This document shows, piece after piece, positions 7,175 to 11,031 of a DNA stretch of 11,031 nt. The stretch is taken from the NCBI GenBank assembly GCA_022447335.1, contig JAKVCF010000078.1, positions 1 to 11,031 on the forward strand, given 5' to 3'. The stretch's first letter is position 1. Every line of letters starts with the position of its first letter. This stretch comes from Planctomycetota bacterium (GTDB lineage Bacteria > Planctomycetota > UBA1135). Both the position numbers and the translations under genes were made by a program. The notes beneath the pieces were generated by a model. That model was not told the origin of the DNA. It searched no databases and worked only from the letters and a program-made list of their open reading frames with translations.

Positions 7175-7485
7175 CGGGCGTGGGGTACGAAGTCGGGGGT
7201 CAGCAAAGAATCATCAAAAAAGCAGTGGTTCACCATCCTAGGGAAATCTCTTTCGTCTTCGGCCAACACACCCCTATTACTGAAGTGTTTTCACTAGATT
7301 TCTGTTCGCTCGTAGTCGCAGACAGCCCTGTAAGGAGAAGATCCATAAAATTTAAGGCCAGCGCGCCACACACTCAGGTTACAGACCCATGAAATCAATC
7401 TAAAGAAGAAAGTGGAAGCACAGCACCTGCCGAAAGGGAGATACCGGGACTTCCGCCGCCCGGGCGACCGGAACCCGCTCCTTTC
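7175..7485. other. Intergenic region between divergent receiver-EAL and PAQR genes
   Basis: This 311-bp spacer must hold the control signals of two divergent genes. The part from about 7205 to 7410 is visibly AT-richer than its surroundings. I found no pair of -35 and -10 boxes good enough to call in either direction; a TAAAAT at 7347-7352 on the plus strand lacks a fitting -35. An AGTG-TTTT-CACT small inverted repeat lies near 7284-7295. A larger dyad close to the PAQR start is listed separately. No recognisable riboswitch or small gene was seen. Confidence 0.6.
7451..7473. repeat. Near-perfect dyad just upstream of the PAQR gene
   Basis: TTCCG-c-CGCCC is mirrored by GGGCG-ac-CGGAA, giving a 23-base near-palindrome centred on CGCCCGGGCG. 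It ends 12 bp before the PAQR start codon, where a ribosome site would be expected and is not evident. It may act as an operator or as a structure that masks the start. In GC-rich DNA it may also be chance. Confidence 0.35.
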
Positions 7486-8205
7486 ATGGCATTCGACCGC
7501 TGGACCCACGACGAGAAACACCTCGTATCCCGACAATCCGGGCTCGAGGAAACGCTCAACAGCCTGACACACGCCCTAGGCGTGCTATTCGGGGTCGTGG
7601 CCACAGCTCTACTGCTGCGCTTCACGATCCCTACCGGCGACCTGTGGTTCTCGGCGGGCATCGCAATCTTTGGCACCACAGTAGTGGTGCTATACGCATC
7701 TTCGACGCTCTATCACTGGGCCCGAAGCCCCCGCCGTAAACGCCTCCTGCAAGTCATCGATCACGTTGCAATCTACCTACTGATCGCCGGCACCTACACA
7801 CCCTTCGCACTCGGCCCGCTGCGGGAAGATTGGGGCTGGGGCATGCTCGCTCTGATCTGGAGCCTAGCCCTCGGAGGCATGGCGCTCGAAGCCAAGCGCG
7901 CGGTGCGCAACCGCGCCGTCTCGATCGCACTCTACTTAGGCATGGGTTGGCTTGCGATTTTAAGCTTCCCAACCCTGCTAGCACTCTTGCCAATTCAGGC
8001 CGTCATTTGGCTACTCGCTGGCGGCACCTCGTACACCATAGGTACAGCCTTCTTTCTCTGGAATCGACTGCCCTTCCACCATACGGTCTGGCACCTTTTT
8101 GCACTGCTCGGCACCGTATGCCATTTCTGTGCCATCCTGCATCTGCTCGCCCCAGACGAGCTGGTGCCGAACTTCCTCCAAGACTTCAGAATTGCAGGCC
8201 GCTGA
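7486..8205 (+). CDS. PAQR / hemolysin III-family seven-helix membrane protein
   Basis: This 239-residue inner-membrane protein has about seven hydrophobic helices (roughly 27-48, 52-72, 89-108, 116-136, 144-162, 164-190 and 196-221). It matches the bacterial branch of the PAQR family (YqfA/HlyIII type), related to eukaryotic adiponectin receptors. The family signatures are present: E22-x2-N25-x3-H29 before helix 1, SSTLYH with H77, D92-H93 followed by IYLLIAGTYTPF, and H199-x3-H203 in the last helix. H77, D92, H199 and H203 correspond to the zinc-site residues expected of a metal-dependent hydrolase of lipid amides. The haemolysin name is historical, and the role in bacteria is poorly known, with links to membrane lipid balance. 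The ATG at 7486 is the only usable start after an in-frame stop at 7390, although no Shine-Dalgarno is visible. It is divergent from the receiver-EAL gene and convergent with leuS. Confidence 0.92.
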   Translation: MAFDRWTHDEKHLVSRQSGLEETLNSLTHALGVLFGVVATALLLRFTIPTGDLWFSAGIAIFGTTVVVLYASSTLYHWARSPRRKRLLQVIDHVAIYLLIAGTYTPFALGPLREDWGWGMLALIWSLALGGMALEAKRAVRNRAVSIALYLGMGWLAILSFPTLLALLPIQAVIWLLAGGTSYTIGTAFFLWNRLPFHHTVWHLFALLGTVCHFCAILHLLAPDELVPNFLQDFRIAGR

Positions 8206-8208
8206 GCC

Positions 8209-8230
8209 CGGCGATTCTGGAGACTCGCCG
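8209..8230. terminator. Hairpin between convergent PAQR and leuS genes, possible two-way terminator
   Basis: CGGCGA (8209-8214) and TCGCCG (8225-8230) form a 6-bp GC-rich stem with a 10-nt loop that can pair further internally (TCT with AGA). It fills nearly all of the 26-bp gap between the PAQR stop and the leuS stop. The location is typical of a shared terminator. There is no strong T tract on either side, so function is likely but unproven. Confidence 0.45.
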
Positions 8231-8231
8231 T

Positions 8232-10883
8232 CTAACTGGCGACCACGAAATTGACTAGGCGGCCGGGCACGGCGACCACCTTCTTTACCTCGACACCGAT
8301 GAGGTGTTCGGCCACGACTTCGCGCGCAGATTCTTCGAGCACAGCGCGGTCATTTTCCTGACCCGCCGGCACAAAAGCTTTGGCGCGCAACTTGCCGTTG
8401 ACCTGAACTGGAATCTCGATCGACTCGGCCACAAGCATGTTTAAATCAAACTCAGGCCACGGCTCATAAGCCAGTGACTCTACATGCCCTAAACGAAACC
8501 ACAACTCTTCGGCGAGATGTGGAGCAAAAGGTTCGAGCAAAACACAGAACCGCTCAGCCTGACTCCGGCCGAATCCTTGACCTTCGCGCTTAGTAACCTC
8601 ATTGACGAACTCCATCATCGCAGCAATCGCGGTATTGTTGCCCATCTGCTTTACGTCACTGCTAACTTTTTCGATACAGCGATGCAGAGCACGCTCGATT
8701 TCGTCAGAACCAGCAACATTGCTCAATAGCGAGGCGAATATTTCACCTCCATCGTCTTCCTTCGGCACAAACACGCGCCAAGTGCGCTGCAGAAAACGGT
8801 GCACACCGGGAAGATCGCGCGGGTTCCATGGCGCGCTGGCCGTTACCGGACCCATAAAGGCTTCATAAAGCCGTAGCGTGTCAGATCCATACTCACGGAT
8901 CACGTCATCTGGATTGATGACGTTCCGCAGCGCCTTCGACATCTTCGCAACAATACGCTCCACCGCAGCACCATCCGACTTACGCACAGCAGGATCAGTT
9001 TCCTCGTCGACCTCATCAATCGGCAACAGCGCACCGCGGTCGTCCTTGTATGCAAAGGACTGCACCATGCCCTGGTTGACAAGTTCCTGAAACGGCTCAT
9101 CTGTCGAAACTAAGCCGCAATCGTAAAGCACCTTATGCCAGAAGCGCGCGTATAACAGATGCAGCACTGCGTGCTCAGCGCCGACGACGTAGAGGTCGAC
9201 TGGCATCCAATAGTTCTCTGCCTTCTCGCCCCACGCAGCTTCGTCGTTCTGCGGGTCAAGGAAGCGCAGGTAATACCAGCACGAACCCGCCCACTGGGGC
9301 ATCGAGTTGGTTTCACGACGCCAGACTTTGCCATCGGCATCGACCACTTCCACCCAATCCTGAGCGCGACCGAGAGGCGGCTCAAGCGCCCCCGCAGGCT
9401 TGAAATCATCGAGTTCGGGGAGCGTAACCGGCAAGTCTTCATTCGGCACCATCTGCGTCTCCCCATCTTTTCCGTGCAATATTGGGAAGGGCTCGCCCCA
9501 GTAGCGCTGCCGACTGAATAACCAGTCACGCAAACGAAAATTCACTCGGCCACGACCCAAATCCCGCTTTTCGAGCCAATCAACCATCTGCGACTTAGCC
9601 TCTTCGATTGACAAGCCATCAAGGAAACCACTGTTCACCATCACACCCGGACCGGAGTAGCACTCAGTAACGATTTCGACTGAGCCCATCCCGTGTGTGA
9701 CATCAAACGCTCTGTCCACACCCGGTGCGTTGACGGCAAGCGGCTTGGGTGCCACTACCTGCACGACCGGTAAGCCATATTCAGTCGCAAAGTCGTAGTC
9801 GCGCTGGTCGCCTCCGGGGACACACATGATCGCGCCAGTGCCGTAGCTCATCAGCACGTAGTCAGCAATCCAAATCGGCATTAAGCGACGTGGATCGTCT
9901 TCTTCGAACAGTGGGTTGATCGCATGAGCGCCAGTGAAAACACCGGACTTCTCTTTTTGTAGTTCACTCCGCTGTAAGTCGGTCTTCGACGCAGCGGCCT
10001 CACGGTAAACCGTGACGGCTTCCTTCTGATCAACACCCGTAATCTGATCCACCAGCGGGTGTTCCGGCGCGAGAACACAAAAGGTCGCACCAAAAAGCGT
10101 ATCCGGACGCGTCGTGAAGGCCATGAAAGCGTGATCGCCTGCGCCGCCACTATCTTTCGCAACGGAAAACTCGATCTCGGCACCTTCCGAACGACCTATC
10201 CACTCCCGCTGCATGGCCTTGACTGACTCTGGCCAATCAAGATTCTCGAGGTCGGCCAATAAACGTTCGGCGTAGGCCGTGATCTTGAGCATCCACTGAC
10301 GCAATGGACGCTTAACACAGGGGTGTCCCCCACGTTCACTTAAGCCATCTATTACCTCTTCGTTGGCCAGCACAGTGCCCAGCTCTTCGCACCACCAAAC
10401 CGGAATCTCAGCTTCGTAAGCCAGCCCCTGCTCGTAAAGCTTGGAAAAGATCCACTGAGTCCAACGGTAATACTTCGGATCGGTCGTATTGACCTCGCGG
10501 TCCCAGTCATAGCTCAGCCCAAGCGCCTGCAACTGGTTGCGAAATCGATCGACGTTCTCCGCCGTTGTTACTGCAGGATGCGTTCCCGTCTGAATGGCGT
10601 ACTGCTCGGCCGGCAGACCAAAAGCATCCCAGCCCATCGGATGCAGCACGTTCTTACCAAGATGACGCTGGTAACGCGCCATGATGTCAGTGGCCGTATA
10701 GCCCTTTGGGTGACCAACGTGCAGACCAGCTCCCGAGGGATACGGGAACATATCCAGCACGTAGTACTTGGGCTTGGACGCGTCGAAGTTCGCATCGCCG
10801 GGCCCTGGCGTGCGGAAGGTTTTTTCACGCTGCCAGTACTCCTGCCAGCGAGATTCGATCGAAGTGAAGTCGTAGCGCGGCAT
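8232..10883 (-). CDS. leuS: Leucyl-tRNA synthetase
   Basis: This class I enzyme charges tRNA-Leu with leucine using ATP. From the chosen ATG at 10883 (MPRYDFTSIE) the protein has 883 residues, normal for bacterial LeuRS. It carries PYPSGAGLHVGH with the HIGH-type HVGH (55-58), HPMGWDAFGLPAEQYA (81-96), a Zn1 module lacking most cysteines (WCEELGTVLANEE from 164), and the CP1 editing domain with TTRPDT (257-262) and DQRD (359-362). These are followed by GAEHAVLHLLYARFWHK, the KMSKS-type loop as KMSKA (647-651), and the anticodon-binding helices with PFAPHLAEELW. Its frame stays open upstream to a GTG at 11012 and to the window edge, but those codons are Arg/Leu-rich and unlike LeuRS, so the inner ATG is preferred even though no Shine-Dalgarno precedes it. 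The last S to A in KMSKS and G-G instead of G/A-H before DQRD are unusual to my eye. It ends 26 bp from the convergent PAQR gene. Confidence 0.97.
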   Translation of the reverse strand: MPRYDFTSIESRWQEYWQREKTFRTPGPGDANFDASKPKYYVLDMFPYPSGAGLHVGHPKGYTATDIMARYQRHLGKNVLHPMGWDAFGLPAEQYAIQTGTHPAVTTAENVDRFRNQLQALGLSYDWDREVNTTDPKYYRWTQWIFSKLYEQGLAYEAEIPVWWCEELGTVLANEEVIDGLSERGGHPCVKRPLRQWMLKITAYAERLLADLENLDWPESVKAMQREWIGRSEGAEIEFSVAKDSGGAGDHAFMAFTTRPDTLFGATFCVLAPEHPLVDQITGVDQKEAVTVYREAAASKTDLQRSELQKEKSGVFTGAHAINPLFEEDDPRRLMPIWIADYVLMSYGTGAIMCVPGGDQRDYDFATEYGLPVVQVVAPKPLAVNAPGVDRAFDVTHGMGSVEIVTECYSGPGVMVNSGFLDGLSIEEAKSQMVDWLEKRDLGRGRVNFRLRDWLFSRQRYWGEPFPILHGKDGETQMVPNEDLPVTLPELDDFKPAGALEPPLGRAQDWVEVVDADGKVWRRETNSMPQWAGSCWYYLRFLDPQNDEAAWGEKAENYWMPVDLYVVGAEHAVLHLLYARFWHKVLYDCGLVSTDEPFQELVNQGMVQSFAYKDDRGALLPIDEVDEETDPAVRKSDGAAVERIVAKMSKALRNVINPDDVIREYGSDTLRLYEAFMGPVTASAPWNPRDLPGVHRFLQRTWRVFVPKEDDGGEIFASLLSNVAGSDEIERALHRCIEKVSSDVKQMGNNTAIAAMMEFVNEVTKREGQGFGRSQAERFCVLLEPFAPHLAEELWFRLGHVESLAYEPWPEFDLNMLVAESIEIPVQVNGKLRAKAFVPAGQENDRAVLEESAREVVAEHLIGVEVKKVVAVPGRLVNFVVAS

Positions 10884-10978
10884 CGCGGAACGAGCCCGGC
10901 GCACGCCCGGTAAGCGATGAGCGAGGCGCAGGGAGCCCCATATCTTATCGTGTGGCCTCAGCAACCGGTGCAGTGCCC

Positions 10979-10994
10979 GGGAATCTTGATTCCC
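10979..10994. repeat. Perfect palindrome upstream of leuS, operator-like
   Basis: GGGAATC-TT-GATTCCC is a perfect 7-bp inverted repeat with a 2-base centre, about 95 bp upstream of the leuS start. The centre is too small for a good RNA hairpin, so a site for a dimeric DNA-binding protein fits better. It overlaps the -35 of the possible rightward promoter. The regulator, if any, is unknown. Confidence 0.4.
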
Positions 10995-11013
10995 TGAGGG
11001 GATGCGGTACACT
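10986..11013 (+). promoter_or_regulatory. Possible sigma-70 promoter reading rightward out of the window
   Basis: TTGATT (10986-10991), a 16-bp spacer and TACACT (11008-11013) match the -35 and -10 consensus at 4 of 6 positions each. It points away from leuS, towards a gene beyond the window edge that would be divergent from leuS. With no view of that gene this is tentative. Confidence 0.3.
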
Positions 11014-11031
11014 TTTCGGCCCGAGCCGGTG

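Noticed and set aside
7389..7400. Four-codon reading frame (MKSI) upstream of the PAQR gene as a leader peptide
   Set aside because: There is no ribosome site and no regulatory codon pattern; short frames of this size occur often by chance.
7410..7485. Possible cyclic-di-GMP (GEMM) riboswitch ahead of PAQR, suggested by GCACAG and CCGGGAC pieces
   Set aside because: The conserved core order and spacing of GEMM-I is not met, and the pairing that can be drawn is a simple palindrome.
7294..7572. 92-codon reading frame on the minus strand spanning the PAQR 5' end
   Set aside because: It overlaps the well-supported PAQR gene on the opposite strand, lacks a ribosome site and has no recognisable protein features.
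10884..11012. N-terminal extension of LeuRS by 43 residues from a GTG start
   Set aside because: The extra residues are Arg/Leu-rich, unlike any LeuRS N-terminus I know, and the region holds a palindrome and a possible promoter. MPRYDF at 10883 matches the usual family start.
11014..11028. CGGC-CCGA-GCCG small hairpin next to a T run at the right edge
   Set aside because: The T run lies on the wrong side for a terminator in either direction and the stem is only 4 bp.

Overview
The window carries chromosomal, mostly housekeeping genes of a Gram-negative bacterium with moderate-to-high GC. It holds six complete protein genes and the beginning of a seventh. I see no rRNA, tRNA, transposase, CRISPR array or phage gene. 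The host cannot be named firmly. The LeuRS has a cysteine-poor Zn1 module of the WC-x-ELGTVLANEE type and an N-terminus starting MPRYDF, a style I associate with Planctomycetota, Verrucomicrobiota and some deltaproteobacterial-type lineages. A large orphan lipoprotein and a receiver-EAL protein fit such a host. This is inference from remembered family style.

Left part (1-2520, minus strand): a TPP riboswitch overlaps the ribosome binding site of thiC (phosphomethylpyrimidine synthase). It is followed 12 bp later by a CobB-type sirtuin with a TTG start. Four bp after that comes the start of a gene whose first 18 codons look like a GNAT acetyltransferase, cut by the window edge. The three genes form a tight apparent operon. 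If transcription runs through, a lysine deacylase and an acetyltransferase would share an mRNA with a thiamin gene.

Middle (2652-5813): a 534-residue lipoprotein of unknown function is divergent from thiC and convergent with ubiD, a prenylated-FMN decarboxylase probably serving quinone synthesis. Upstream of ubiD on the same strand, 110 bp away, lies a receiver-EAL gene encoding a probable cyclic-di-GMP phosphodiesterase with all expected catalytic residues.

Right part (7175-11031): a 311-bp spacer separates the receiver-EAL gene from a divergent PAQR/hemolysin III-type seven-helix membrane protein. That gene ends 26 bp from the convergent leuS, with a hairpin between the stop codons. Upstream of leuS, a perfect 16-bp dyad overlaps the -35 element of a possible promoter firing rightward out of the window.

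I found no convincing new defence or mobile system. The points most worth a second look are the thiC-sirtuin-GNAT arrangement, the metal-module-less sirtuin, the orphan lipoprotein, and the altered KMSKS and editing-site motifs of LeuRS.
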